Shown here: one piece after another, positions 1-11,092 of the stretch
How positions within the stretch are numbered: position 1 is the first letter of the stretch
Layout of the letters: each line of letters begins with the position of its first letter
Origin: Aphidius gifuensis
Lineage: Eukaryota; Arthropoda; Insecta; Hymenoptera; Braconidae
Assembly: GCF_014905175.1 (NCBI RefSeq)
Contig: NC_057793.1
Location: forward strand, 14,658,369-14,722,368
DNA length: 64,000 nt
Direction of reading: 5' to 3'
The notes under the pieces: generated by a model
The model's database searches: none
What the model was told of the DNA's origin: nothing
What the model saw: only the letters and a program-made list of their open reading frames with translations
Made by a program: the position numbers and the translations under genes

Positions 1-1990
1 GGACGTCTCAAAATTACGTCGTTAATTCCGTTTTAATTTAAGTATGGTTTGAGATTATCAGAAAATTTCTATGAAATTTCCAAACCTGCACGTTTCGTGG
101 ACAGCAAGAAAGTTTGAGTAGAACTCGTAAGGAAGAAAACGGACTTTCTCTAAATACCTACTTTCTAACAAATAGATTCAGTTATTGCTATCGAAACGAA
201 TTCAGTTTCGGTTTTTCCGAAGGTATCTAAGAATTCCTAATGGTACTAAATCAAGGCGGTATCTCGTTGTTCAGGCTACTGGTTCAAAGTGATCAATCAT
301 TTCTGAGGTTCCGGAAAACCGGGAAAAATTGTCTCAACTTTCCATGTTGAAAGAATACAGAACGACCGTCTTTCCAGTCAACGCGTTTTTCGTCGGAGAA
401 TTTCCTTATCTTTTGGTTTTATGTGATTGTCCTTATGATTCGATTCGTCCAAAAAATAATTAAAACTATAATAAATTACAGTGTAGAAGAATGGCCTTAT
501 TCCAAGTTTGAAATATTGAATTTATACTTTCCGGTATAGGCTGCAAGTCCTCAAAACCACCGTTCTATGGATAAAAAACTTTCGTAGTATGGTGGTTTTG
601 AGGACGTCTCAAAATTACGTCGTTAATTCCGTTTTGATTCAAGTATGGTTTGAGATTATCAGAAAACTTCTATGAAATTTCCAAATCCGCTCGTTCCGTG
701 GACACCAAGAAAAATTGAGTAGAACTTGTAAAAAAGAAAACGGCCTTTCTCTGAATACCTACTGTCTAACAAATAGTTTCAGTTTTTGCTATCGAAAATA
801 ATTCAGTTTCGGTTTTTCCGAAGGTATCTAAGAATTTCTAATGCTACTAAATTAAGGCGGTATCTCGTTGCTAAGGCTACTGGTTCAAAGTGATCAATCA
901 TTTCTAAGATCCCGAAACCCGGAAAAAATTGTCTCAACTTTCCATGTTAAAAGAATCCAGAACGACCAGTCAACGCGTTTTTCGTTGGAGAATTTCCTTA
1001 TATTTTGGTTTCATGTGATATTCCTTATGATTAAATTCGTCCAATAAATTATTAAAACTATAACAAATTACAGTGCAGAACAATGGCCTCATTTGAAGTT
1101 TCAAAGATTTATTTTATAATTTTCGGTATAGGCTGCAAGTCCTCAAAACCACCGTTCTACGAATAAAAAACTTTCGTAGTATGGTGGTTTTGAGGACGTC
1201 TCAAAATTACGTCGTTGATTCCGTTTTGATTTGAGTATGGTTTGAGATTATCAGACAGGTTCTATGAAATTTCCAAACCCGCACGTTCCGTCGACACCAA
1301 GAAAGTTTGAGTAGAACTTGTAACATAGACAACGGTCTTTCTCTAAATCTTACTGTCTAACAAATAGTTTCAGTTATTGTTATCAAAACGAATTAAGTTT
1401 CGGTTTTCCCGACGGTATCTAAGAATTTCTAATGCTACTAAATTAAGGCGGTATCTCGTTGTTCAGGCTACTGATTCAAGGTGATCAATCATTTCTAAGG
1501 TTCTGGAAAACCGGAAATAATGGTCTCAACTTTCCATGTCGAAAAAATACAGAACGACCGTCTTTGCAGTCAACGCGTTTTTCGTCGGAGAATTTCCTTA
1601 TATTCTGGTCTCGTGTGATAGTCTTTAGGATTTGATTTGTCAAATAAATTATTAAAACTATAACAAGTTACAGTGTAGAAGAATGGCTCCATTTTAAGTT
1701 TGTAAGATTAAGTTTATAATTTCCGGTAGAGCAGTCCTCAAAACCGCCGTTCTACGACTAAAAAAATTTCGTAGTATGGTGGTTTTGAGGACGTTTTGAA
1801 AATACGTCGTTAATTCCGTTTATATTTGAGTATCGTTTGAGATTATCAGAAAGGTTCTATGAAATTTCTAAACCTCTACGTTCTGTGGACACAAAGAAAG
1901 CTTCAGTAGAACTCGTAACAAATATAATATCTTTTTATTATTCAAATTTTAGCATATGTCCTCGAAACAACCATTCCACAATTATAAAAT
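1..1990. repeat. Tandem array, about 595-bp unit, 3.3 copies
   Basis: Units start at 1, 602, 1194 and 1789 (spacings 601, 592, 595), each opening with GGACGTCTCAAAATTACGTC or a near copy. The fourth unit decays after about 200 bp. Every unit boundary is a hairpin (see 547-2915). No coding potential was seen. The array lies in the K2P intron that precedes the exon at 2994, and it runs off the left edge of the window. Confidence 0.93.
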
Positions 1991-2915
1991 TGTATGTCAC
2001 GGTGCTCGAGGACTTTCAACAATTATTTGATGAACAATTTTTTTGTGTTTTCCGAAAAACTTGTTGTTATGTCTTATAGATTACAGATATCCGTAAAGAT
2101 TCTTAAAAACGAGTACACTATTCCTGCGTATTCCTGTGCATTTTCTATTTTACAGAATGTCTTCAAAACTGCCAATAGCTGCAGATACGAAATCCGTAAA
2201 ATGGTGGTTTTGGCGACATTTAGATTAAAGTAGAATCGAAAGTTATTATCCAGTCGACTGCAATTTCAACGATGAATTTCATGAAAAGGGAAGAATCTTA
2301 TTGAGAACTGCCAGAAAATTCATATCGAAATTCATAAATTGACTGTTCCATCGAATTGAGGTTCCAAAAATTAAGTCCTCAAAACTGCCTCTGTGTGAAA
2401 AAAAAGGTAGTTATTGGTGGTTTCGGGGACATGCAATATTAAAACAGATATAATTATGTTAAATGTTATTATAAAGCATAGTGATATTTTCTTTATACTG
2501 AAAATTCACTGAGAACATGTTTGTAGTTTGAATTGAATCGTAAAAATGCATTTAGCGCAGTAATGTTGCTTTTTTATCAAAAGTCCTTGAAACCTCCAGT
2601 AGATCGAAAAATGATGTTCTTGGAATGGAGGTTTCAGGGACACACGAAAAAATTCTTATTTTGGTAAATAATTGAATTTTTTCATCGAATCATTACTATT
2701 TATAGTTTAAGATGGAATCAATTGAAGATAAATCGGTCGTAATACCTACTTCACATTTCAATTTATGAAAATTATACCTGGTAAAATAAAAAGCATATTT
2801 TTCAAATGGGGTTTTGAGGACCGTCCTCAAAACCACCATTAACTGAGATGTTGTTTTGGGGACCGTCCTCAAAACCACCATTGTATATATAAAGTAGTCC
2901 CCGAAACCACCACTG
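547..2915. repeat. Series of diverging hairpins with a GTCCTCAAAACCACC stem
   Basis: At least seven imperfect inverted repeats of about 55-63 nt occur at 547-605, 1139-1197, 1734-1792, 1958-2013, 2157-2219, 2375-2430 and 2583-2641, with a compressed cluster at 2805-2915. The left arm is always a version of GTCCTCAAAACCACC and the right arm its complement GGTGGTTTTGAGGAC, around a variable 20-30 nt loop. The first three are the tandem unit boundaries. The later ones have diverged in loop and spacing but keep paired stems. Compensatory-looking changes, such as CCTCCAGT with TGGAGG at 2583-2641, are visible by eye. Confidence 0.85.
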
Positions 2916-2993
2916 TATGTATATATATAATTTTTCTTTTTTTTTTTTTTTAAATTTAAATAACTAATGATCGAAAACTGCATTTGTTTTTAG

Positions 2994-3164
2994 CTCTCCT
3001 TTACAAACATTGCACAATGAGAATGGATCGGACAGAGATTCTACAAAAGTTGACTAACTACTGTGGAAAATCTGTTTACAATTACACAGAAAATGAGACT
3101 GATCCGTTGAAATGGGACTTTTATAATAGCTTTTATTTTGCTTACACAGTTGTAAGTACGATTG
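2994..3164 (+). CDS. K2P potassium channel exon: extracellular cap and pore helix 1
   Basis: This internal exon of a two-pore-domain potassium channel moves K+ across the plasma membrane to set resting potential. The acceptor is TTTTAG at 2988-2993 behind a T-rich tract, and the donor is GTAAGT at 3165. It is 171 nt long, phase 1 at both ends, with 57 codons shared at the edges. Visible are a hydrophilic cap segment containing DRTEILQKLTNYC, with the cap cysteine, two N-glycosylation sequons (NYT, NET), and the pore helix FYNSFYFAYTVVSTIG. The last G is the first base of the first glycine codon of the TIGYG filter, completed by the exon at 27425. The cap and pore helix look closest to the insect open-rectifier ORK1 type, which is a family judgement made by eye. 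The M1 exon must lie upstream of the window. A TTG at 2984 is intronic and is not a start. Confidence 0.93.
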
Positions 3165-3309
3165 GTAAGTTTCTACTAGTTAGGCTATAAAAAAAAATAA
3201 TGAAAAACAAAAAAAAAATAATTTAAACCCCTAATTTTCACACATTGATTTTGAGAAATTGTAAATTTTTCATAAATGTTGTTAAAATTTGTAATAAACA
3301 CTTCCAACT

Positions 3310-3900
3310 TTTTTCTCTTCTCTACACTGAAAAAAATTTTTAACTGCAGCAACGATAGCTTTGTTCTGCTAGAGGGACGAGCTGATGGTTCAATTATATT
3401 TGAAAAAGGTGCTTAGCTAGGATAGCTCTGAGATTTGCATGATTTATATCGCGGGGTTATATAATTTTTTTTGATGAATCGAAATGATTTTCAATTTATG
3501 AACGAATAATGACCGATGGAATATATATTTGTTTAAATATATAATTAAAATAACTTTATAAAAAAATTTTTTGAATAGAATACTGGCAGGAATGTAGTTC
3601 TTAAGAATCAGAAAGTAAAAGAGGTAATACGGTAATACATATAAGTAAAAAGTTTAACTCACTCAAAAAAACTTACTTTTTTTTCGTAAATTTTCTTACT
3701 CAGCCGTTAGATTTTTTACTTAGCTGCTAGATATTTCACTTAGCTAGATGATTTACTGAGCCTTAATTATAGCCAAACAATCAATATCTATATTATTTCA
3801 CCAGCAAAATTTTTTACTTAGCTAGATTTTTGACTTAACTATATTTTTTAACTTAGCTGTAATTGTAGCTAAAATTGAACTAAAAAAAAAAGAATCTGAA
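3310..3900. other. Intronic low-complexity region rich in ACTTAGCTAGA repeats
   Basis: It begins at CACTGAAAAAAATTT (3326), a terminus seen on many insect MITEs. At 3640-3860 it has degenerate repeats of TTTACTTAGCT at irregular spacing, and GCTTAGCTAGGATAGC at about 3411. No matching right terminus was found, so it may be a decayed inverted-repeat element. There are no ORFs of interest. Confidence 0.4.
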
Positions 3901-3992
3901 TTTACCGTTTCCCATCAAATTATATACTAAAACATTTTATCTTTATTTTTTACAAAAAAATTGATGTCATCACAGTACTTAAAGTTAAGATA

Positions 3993-4946
3993 TACAGACT
4001 GTCCCATTTTAATTGGATAATGGATTTTTCTTGAAAATTATAGCTCAAATTGAAAAATGATTCAAGTAAAAGTTGTAGGGTTTGGAGAGGGACCCATAAA
4101 AAAAAACAAAAAAAATTAAAAAAATTAAAAATAGCGGAGTTTTAGGTATGAACATAATATTTTTTAATGGATACTGTATTTTTTTTTGCACCAAAATGTT
4201 TCTTACATCAAAACTAACACTTTTTATTCGAAAAGTTTTTCGATAAAATCACTTTTTTTTCGGCCCAATTTTGTCTGTTGATGGATTTTCCCTAAAAAAT
4301 ATGGCTCAAATTTAAAAATGATATTCAGAAAAGTTGTAGCGTTCAGGAAGACAAACACGAAAAGAAAAAAAAAATTTTCAAAAAGTTCAAAATGGCGGAG
4401 TTTAAAGTATGAAAATCTTTTTTTTTGAGGTTAGGTGTAATTTTTTTTTACTAAAAAATTGTTCGCATCAAGATGAACACTTTTTCTAAATAAAATTTTT
4501 TGGCTGAGTCCATTTTTTTTATCCATGCTTCTCACTCCGCCATTTCGAATTTTTTACCAAATTTTTTTTTATTTTTCGTGTTTGTCTTCCTAAACGCTAC
4601 ATTTTTTCCAAATATCATTTTCAAATCAAAGCCATTTTTTTTTTGAGGAAAATCCATCAACAGATAAAATCGGGCCGAAAAAAAAGTGATTTTATCGAAA
4701 AATTTTTCAAATAAAAGTTGTTAGTTTTGGAGTAAGAAACATTTTGGTGCAAAAAAAAAATACAGTATCCATTTAAAAAAACTATGCTCATACCTGAAAC
4801 TCCGCCATTTTGAATTTTTTGAATGTTTTTTTTTTTTTTTATGGGTCCCCCTCCAAACCCTACAACTTTTACTTGAATCATTTTTCAATTTGAGCTATAT
4901 TTTTTAAGAAAAATTCATTATCTAATTAAAATGGGACAGTCTGTAT
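3993..4946. mobile_element. Foldback MITE, TIR CAGACTGTCCCATTTTAATT, TA flanks
   Basis: The segment is a near-complete palindrome. TATACAGACTGTCCC on the left is mirrored by GGGACAGTCTGTATA on the right. Matching continues inward through the block around 4060-4100 (mirrored at 4840-4880) and the block at 4225-4300 (mirrored at 4640-4700), with the axis near 4470. The TA-rich flanks suit a TA target duplication (Tc1/mariner-like). There is no transposase, so it is non-autonomous. Confidence 0.85.
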
Positions 4947-5909
4947 ATTACTCGGTAGAATTTGTTTGTCGCGAACATTAATAAAAAAAAAAATTACGGC
5001 GAGAACGTACTGGATCTCTCGATATTATTATATCATAACAAAAAAAAAACAGTTTTTTTTCAAGAGAAGCGTCAAGTATTTGAAATCGTCAACAATTTTG
5101 AATATACTTATCTGATAGTTAATTCATTTTTTTCAATACATGAAGATATAATACCAAAATAAGTCAAGAAAGAAATATCTTTTACGCATATGCGACGTAT
5201 ATAATCAAGTTTCAGCTGTTGAAAAAATGTTGTACTTGACCTTGCCCAGTTCTTCTCAAATAAAATTTCAAGCCTATACACGTATAGACAACAAACTTAA
5301 TAGTATTTTCTACCGTTTAAATATTATATATTTTCCTTTACATTTATACAGGTTTAGGATGTGTCGAAAATTATGTCAAAATATATAATGTCTGTCTATA
5401 ACGAAATATACTGTGCTAACACACATTAAACCAGAGGTCCAACGGTATTGACGACTGTAGTGCGCGTGATCACGGAAACAAAGGCAAATAATGATTGAGT
5501 TATGATATGTCCAGATTAAAATTCACGGAAATTAAAACCTTCAATTCCAATCAGATCGAACAATGAAATTCAAACGATAAATCGATATATTGTTAGAGTT
5601 TGATTGATTAAATCGAAGCTCTCGAGAAATGCGTTGAAATAAAACAAATGCGGAAAGACATAAAAATAATGCTGCTCTTACGGTTCTTCAGATAATGATA
5701 ATTCAAAATAGCTCGGAATGATTATTTTAATCAAAAAAAAATTAAAAGTTATTATTTTTTTGAACGTAATGTCTTGATTCATATCAAGTTAATTCAGTTA
5801 TTAAAGATTTTATTTATTTTGTTGAAGATTTTTATTTTTAAAATACCAAAAATTGTTGCTCTCACGGGTGAAATTTATTTAGTCAATTGAAATTGAATTA
5901 TAAAATATT
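4947..5909. other. AT-rich intron, no feature seen
   Basis: Plain AT-rich sequence with several A or T homopolymers. I see no ORF, repeat or RNA gene. Confidence 0.5.
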
Positions 5910-6235
5910 CATACCTATGCCGCACTTTATCCGTACATATGCCATCCTTGCAAAAAAAAAAAAATAAATTATTATAGCATCGTATTTATTTGCGATACAT
6001 TAACCGTACATATGCCGTACTTTATCCGCACGTATGTCGTACTTAGAAAAAAAAAAAATAATTTGTTTTAGCAAAGTATTTATTTGCCGTACCTAAACCG
6101 AACTTTATCCGTACGTATGCCATTTTTGCAAGAAAAAAAAAAAAAAACTGATCGAGCATAGTATTTATCTGCCGTACATAACCTGTCCGTTAGCCGTAGT
6201 TTATCCACAGGTATGCCGTACTTGGTAGAAAAAAA
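5910..6235. repeat. Tandem repeat, about 90-bp unit, 4 copies
   Basis: The anchor CCGCACTTTATCCGTAC or a variant recurs at about 5919, 6012, 6098 and 6191 (spacings near 93, 86, 93). Each unit also has a CCGTA...ATGCC block, an A-rich run and a TAGTATTTATTTGCCGTA block. The short words CCGTA and GTACATATGCC recur within units. Confidence 0.85.
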
Positions 6236-6330
6236 TAATTATTTTAACATCGTATTTATTTGCCGTCAATCATTGCATTCTCAAAATCCTCATGAACGAA
6301 AAATGAATCTATTATTTCATGTACAACCCC

Positions 6331-6394
6331 GTGACGCAATTGTAAGCTTATCCGACTGTCTTCCGGTAGACCCCAGTTTGATCCCCGCTAAGTG
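6331..6394 (+). other. tRNA-like segment (A box and B box), possible SINE head
   Basis: GTGACGCAATTGTAAGC resembles a tRNA A box, and AGTTTGATCCC at 6375-6385 resembles a B box, about 40 nt apart, as in tRNA heads. There is no convincing cloverleaf. The downstream AT-rich tail and T-run suit a decayed tRNA-derived retroposon. Confidence 0.45.
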
Positions 6395-7014
6395 ACATTT
6401 TTAGATTTAGGGAAAATTAAAAAAAGCTAACCAAATCTGTATGGTATCTACAATAACATTATTATTTTTTTTTTTTCATTTATTTAATTTTTTAAACAAT
6501 CATTGTTTGTAACAAACATTTTGATATTCGAAATACGGTAAAAATTTTTTATAAAAATTTTATATTTTTTATTTATAAAATAAATTGTAGCGTGTAAAAA
6601 CATATACACCCATATTGTAAATATAAAATGTATATATATATATATTGGTGCCTCCGTGACACCAGTATAATTGTTATATTTATTGAGTGATGTATGTATG
6701 AGTGGAAATGTGTGTCTGCGTGTCGTAGAGACGACGTAGAAAAATATAAACTGCACTTCTTGTCCGGCCACCATCGAGTGCGTCCGAAAAACATTGAGAA
6801 TATTAATTAAAAATTGTATTTGCTCTGCCATATCACAATTAGTAAAATATATACATATTGTGTCTTGTTAAATTATCACATTAAATATTTTGTTTGTTGA
6901 ATAAATTATTTTATTATTTTTAATATTAAATATAATTTTGTATCTCTGATTGAAATTATTGTTTTAAAATTAAATTAAATTTAAAATAGTAAGTGAGAAA
7001 AAAGGCTACTCACA

Positions 7015-7157
7015 AATGGCTCCCAACTAGTGGCACAAACCACGCGGTGAAAAAAAAAGAGTAATAATTTATATAAATTAATAATTATAAATTGTAGTTG
7101 TGACCAAAATTCACAATTGGCTTCCAATTAGCAGCTCAAACCAAGAGGTGAGAAAAT

Positions 7158-7195
<38 letters not shown>

Positions 7196-7640
7196 ATATT
7201 TGATAAAATAAAGAAATCAATAAAATTGTGAAAATTCAGTCGTGAGTACATATAATTGGCTCAAAATTATAATCTCAATCACGAGAGTGAAAAGAGTAAT
7301 ATTGTATATAAAATTGATAAATGTATAAAATATATCATTAAATTAAAATATAAAAAATTGTTGAGAAAGAATTTTTGCATATAAATTAGAAAAAAAATCA
7401 ACAAATTTTGTGAGCAAATAACAATATTAATAATTTGTATACACGTGGCAACGAAGTGTTGAACACGCCATATTTGTGAAAATTTCATCAGAAAAATTAA
7501 ACAATAATAATAATAAAATCTGATCACACGTGGCAACTAAGTGTTGAACACGCCATGATGTGTAAAATTTTTGTCAAGAAAATTGAAAATAATAAAAATA
7601 AAATAAAATTACACGTGGCAACTAGAAGTTGGACACGTCA
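7015..7640 (+). repeat. Six degenerate copies of a TGGC...CCA leader motif
   Basis: Blocks of the form TGGCNNCCAAYTAGNNG...CACG lie near 7015, 7117, 7256, 7444, 7528 and 7613. The last three are closest to each other: CACGTGGCAACNAAGTGTTG followed by AACACGCCA. Each block can form a short stem between CACGTGG or GTGG and its complement. The copies are about 70-190 bp apart, separated by A/T-rich spacers. Confidence 0.65.
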
Positions 7641-7794
7641 TAGTATTGAATATTTCATCATAAAAATAAAATAAAAATAATAAAGTACATATATAATAAT
7701 AATAATATTTTCAACGAAATTAATTGTATGACAGAATACGTGAAAATCAAACACAACATTTTCATTAAAACATATTCAATATAAAATAATAAAA

Positions 7795-8220
7795 ATGGAA
7801 GAACCAAATACTATATTGAGTTTAAGTAATAATCATCACGTAAAATGTCCAAATGTAATAATTACAATGGGCAAGAATAAATACAAGGCATTGATAAGGA
7901 CAGGTGGTGCACATAATATGATGTCTTATAATGTTTTTAAACAATCACATCTAGAAGTTTTAGAAATAGATGATGACCAAAATAATCCAGCCAATAAAAC
8001 AGTTTATTTTAAATGTATAATAAATGAAGTGGAATTTTATGATTAAGCAATTGTGGTGTATGACCTTGAGTATGATATGGTACTGGGCTATCAATGGATG
8101 ATTAAAAATGGAGTGTCAATAAGTTACAGAAATGAATCTATCAGCATAAACAAATATAATATTGTTCAATATTTTGGTGATATGAAGTCACAACATAAAA
8201 ATGAAAAAAATTGGAGCTAG
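7795..8220 (+). pseudogene. Retroviral-like aspartic protease relic
   Basis: A single frame from the ATG at 7795 to TAG at 8218-8220 is interrupted by one in-frame TAA at 8044. The N-terminal half has a hydrophobic strand followed by LIRTGGAHNMMS, where an active retropepsin has the catalytic D-T-G; here the aspartate is R, so the enzyme would be dead. The second half, after the stop, has DMVLGYQWM, matching the conserved I-L-G strand near the end of LTR-retrotransposon proteases. The missing aspartate and the stop make this a dead copy. The family is likely Ty3/Gypsy, which is inference. Confidence 0.75.
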
Positions 8221-8489
8221 CTAGCTTGAAATAATATTCCCAACTTACGGTTGGGAGTTGTATATATTCCCCGTTATTCAATTTTCGATTTTTTGGTTGC
8301 AAATGAAAGCCGGAAAAATCATCTATTTCGATGAATTTTCCAGAATTTTCGTGCTCATTTTTTTTTTAGATAATTGATATCAAAACTGGAAACTTCAACA
8401 CCTAGGAATAGGTACAGAACACATATTAACGCTTGTAGTTGAAAGAATTTCTATCAATTATTGCTGAGTCAACTATCAATTTGTTCTAC
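8221..8489. other. Short AT-rich spacer
   Basis: I see no feature between the retroelement relic and the MITE at 8490. Confidence 0.4.
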
Positions 8490-9000
8490 TTAAGGAGGTT
8501 ATGCACAAATTCATTGCGGGTGTTGCGGGGCACTTCTGACGTCACAGACAAAACTAAAATCTGGCTACACTGTAAAAAAATAAAGTGAAAAGCGCCTGCG
8601 CCCCGTATACAATATATGAGATTGCGGATATGTGTGTGTGTGTTTGAACATGCCATACGTTGCCACATCTAATTTTTGTAAAGTTTATAATTGATTTCTC
8701 ATTAATTGTAAAAATATGAAAATTTTTCGCGCAATTAATAAAACTCGGTTTCTAGTATATGTGTGATTTTTTTCAAGACTTTTTCATCATTTTTTCTATC
8801 CGAAAAAAATGGTTGAAATCTCCATAAGAGCCAATGTTAAATATTGTTTTCAATAATTATTTACAAAAAATTTAAGCGATCAACATAAGAAAATAATTAT
8901 ACCGTTGTATTCAGAATGAAAAGATCTACTTGTGTACGAAATTTCAGAACATTCTTATTATATTTGAAAAAAAAGAGTAATTTCTGCATAACCTCCTTAA
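8490..9000. mobile_element. piggyBac-like MITE with TTAA flanks
   Basis: The left end is TTAAGGAGGTTATGCA and the right end TGCATAACCTCCTTAA, so the inverted repeats begin directly after TTAA on both sides. The length is 511 bp including TTAA. The inside has no transposase. It carries a TGACGTCA palindrome near 8538 and a GT microsatellite at 8631-8642. TTAA duplication is the hallmark of the piggyBac superfamily. Confidence 0.88.
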
Positions 9001-9592
9001 CAATACGGATTATTAAAGCAGTTATAGATCCTTTTTCTCCTAGGGATTCAGTGGACATATAATTTTGAATGGTACTGTTTCTTGTATCTCTACTGTAGTA
9101 GTATGTGTGTGTTTATCCCGATAGATTACAGACACATATACTCCTAAGAATCTGCTAGTATAGCGGTTATACTTTAGACAGGGGGGCATTGAAAATATTT
9201 TCTATAACCATATGTAGAATACCCCTTTCGGACCCAAACTTTGTTAGACAATGGAATTTACTTTCAACTTTAATTATTTGAATAAAATTAACTTTTTTTA
9301 AATGAAATAATACAGTATAATGGAAATTATTATATAATTTATTATTATATAATTATTATATAATTTATAATTTATAATTATATAATTTCGCACTGCCATT
9401 TTTATTATCATTAAAGACATAATGAATGGAAAATCTAAATCAAGGTTATCCATTAAATAAATTAGTACGTACTCACTGACTGAATTTTATTATTCTTAAC
9501 GTTAAAAATATTTTTATTTTAATACATCGTTGATTTTATATTAACATAACACATTTCCTTTGAACCGAATATTTACCAAAGTTTTTAAGCTT
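9001..9592. other. AT-rich intron with a TTATAA microsatellite
   Basis: A TA/TTA-rich low-complexity run spans about 9327-9385. Nothing else was recognised. Confidence 0.5.
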
Positions 9593-9942
9593 GCCCTGGT
9601 AGAAATATTTTTCCAACTTTTTCCGCCTTTTTTCCAACTTTCTCCACCCTTTGTCCAACTTTCTCTACCTTTCTACGAAAATGACCCATGGTTCGAAAAA
9701 AGTTGGAAAGAAGTTGGAAAAAAATTGGAGTAAATTTTTGGTTGGAAGAAAAATGGAGTAAAATTCAGGTTGGAGAAATGGCGGAAAAAAGTTGGAAAAA
9801 AAATGGAGTAAATTTTTGGTTGGAGAAAGGTTGGAGAAATTGGTCCGCCATTTCTCCAACCATGGGTCATTTTCGTAAAGAGTTGGAGAAATGGCGGAGA
9901 AAAGTTGGAAAAAAGTTGGAGAAATATTTCTACCAGGGTGCA
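9593..9942. mobile_element. MITE with GCCCTGGTAGAAATATTT termini and AGTTGGA repeats
   Basis: The left terminus CCCTGGTAGAAATATTT is mirrored at the right by AAATATTTCTACCAGGG. The interior is built from short repeats of AAAGTTGGAGAAA and its complement, with a central pair of TGACCCATGGTT and AACCATGGGTCA. The long overlapping open frames on both strands come from these repeats and are not genes. A truncated copy of the same family interrupts the Polinton ATPase relic at 37357. Confidence 0.9.
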
Positions 9943-11092
9943 TCTTTATTTCGACCTACACTTCTATTAATCTATCGGCTTGATGATTTCTAAGCTAGTT
10001 GGTTTAAAAATATTATTGTTAATTTTTTTTCAATTTTTTGATTATGTTAAAACGCAGATAGATAAATCATTTGAGACTATAGGGTGTTATCTCTCTTTTT
10101 TCAACTCTGTGAATCTGTGATTGTATCTATAAGTGCATAGCAGCCACTACCGAAGCGCCGCCTGTTGACTTGAGTGCGTAACGGGCTATAATTAATAACT
10201 CGGTTGTTTATTAAGATAGGAAATTGAATGAACGCCTATAACGATCTGCGAGATAAGCTCTTTGGTTTAAAAAAAAATCACGATGATGGGTTGGGTAGTT
10301 GCTGAGATTATTTTTAATTTGGCTTTGCTTGGGATTATTTTTACAATTTCAGAGATGTTATCATTTGTTTAAAAGAATTAAAGACTTGCTAGCTCTCGTC
10401 ATCTTATAAATATATCGATATTTTTAATTTTCAATAATCGATGTCTCGAAAATGGATAGAGATGATAAATTTTTATCATCACTATTGTATTTCTCCGTAA
10501 AAAATCTTACTAGAATCATTATTAATATTGATTTTTTTTAAATTTATAATTATTTAAAAATATCAAATCAATGAAAAGTTAGTAATATATTTCGATATAT
10601 TTTACCTTCAAAGCTCAGTATCTCAAAAACCGTTGAAGGTACGATATTTCTGTTTGAACCACAATATTTCTCGTAAAAAATACTAATAAAATCGATTTCA
10701 AAATTTTTTTTTTTACTAAACTATTTATCTACTAAAAAAATGACGAAAAGAAAAATTCAATATCATGTTTCTTCGATACCTCGAAAAGTATTCGAGATAT
10801 CGAAGTTCTGTTGGGACCAATATTTTTTGCTTGCAATGACGTTCTAATATTATTCATAAAATCTTGTCTATATGAATACTGTAATCTTGCTAAAAATCCC
10901 GGAATCGAAAATAGAAAAAGCTTTTGCGGCACGGGTTAATGTCGAGTAAAAATTCTGAAAATTTGAGAGAATTTTTTTTTATATATTTCTAACCAAATGA
11001 GGGGGTGAGAGTGATCAAATTTCACCATAGCCTTTTTAAGGACCACCCTAATATATATAGATTTATATATGGCTAGATCCACGTGAAAGTCC
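9943..11092. other. Intronic region with diverged repeats and one MITE-like end
   Basis: Loose repeats of a TATCTCAAAAACCG / CGATATTTCT / TCGTAAAAAAT module recur near 10440, 10620 and 10780 (about 160-180 bp). At 11030-11050 AAGGACCACCCTAATAT looks like a TIR end, but I found no partner. No gene was seen. Confidence 0.4.

Larger units (their letters stand above)
6590..8220 (+). mobile_element. Degraded LTR-type retroelement remnant
   Basis: The layout, left to right, is: a promoter-like segment with a TATA-like AAATATAAA at 6742-6750 and an initiator-like stretch; a leader of repeated TGGCTCCCAACTAGTGG-type blocks (7015-7640) resembling the primer-binding and leader region of Ty3/Gypsy elements; and a retropepsin-like reading frame at 7795-8220. 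No gag, reverse transcriptase or second LTR is visible, so most of the element has been lost. Confidence 0.55.

Noticed and set aside
547..2915. A conserved microRNA cluster
   Set aside because: Stems are short and arms lack a recognised miRNA seed; without expression data a structural repeat is the simpler reading.
2984..2993. TTG or upstream codons as the start of the K2P exon
   Set aside because: They lie in the polypyrimidine tract and acceptor (TTTTAG). The frame is open there by chance, and the exon begins at 2994.
9665..9993. Three overlapping long frames on both strands
   Set aside because: They result from short AGTTGGA/TCCAACT repeats in a MITE.
9943..11092. A complete mariner-type element ending at 11030-11050
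   Set aside because: Only one terminus-like sequence (AAGGACCACCCTAATAT) is visible; no inverted partner was found.
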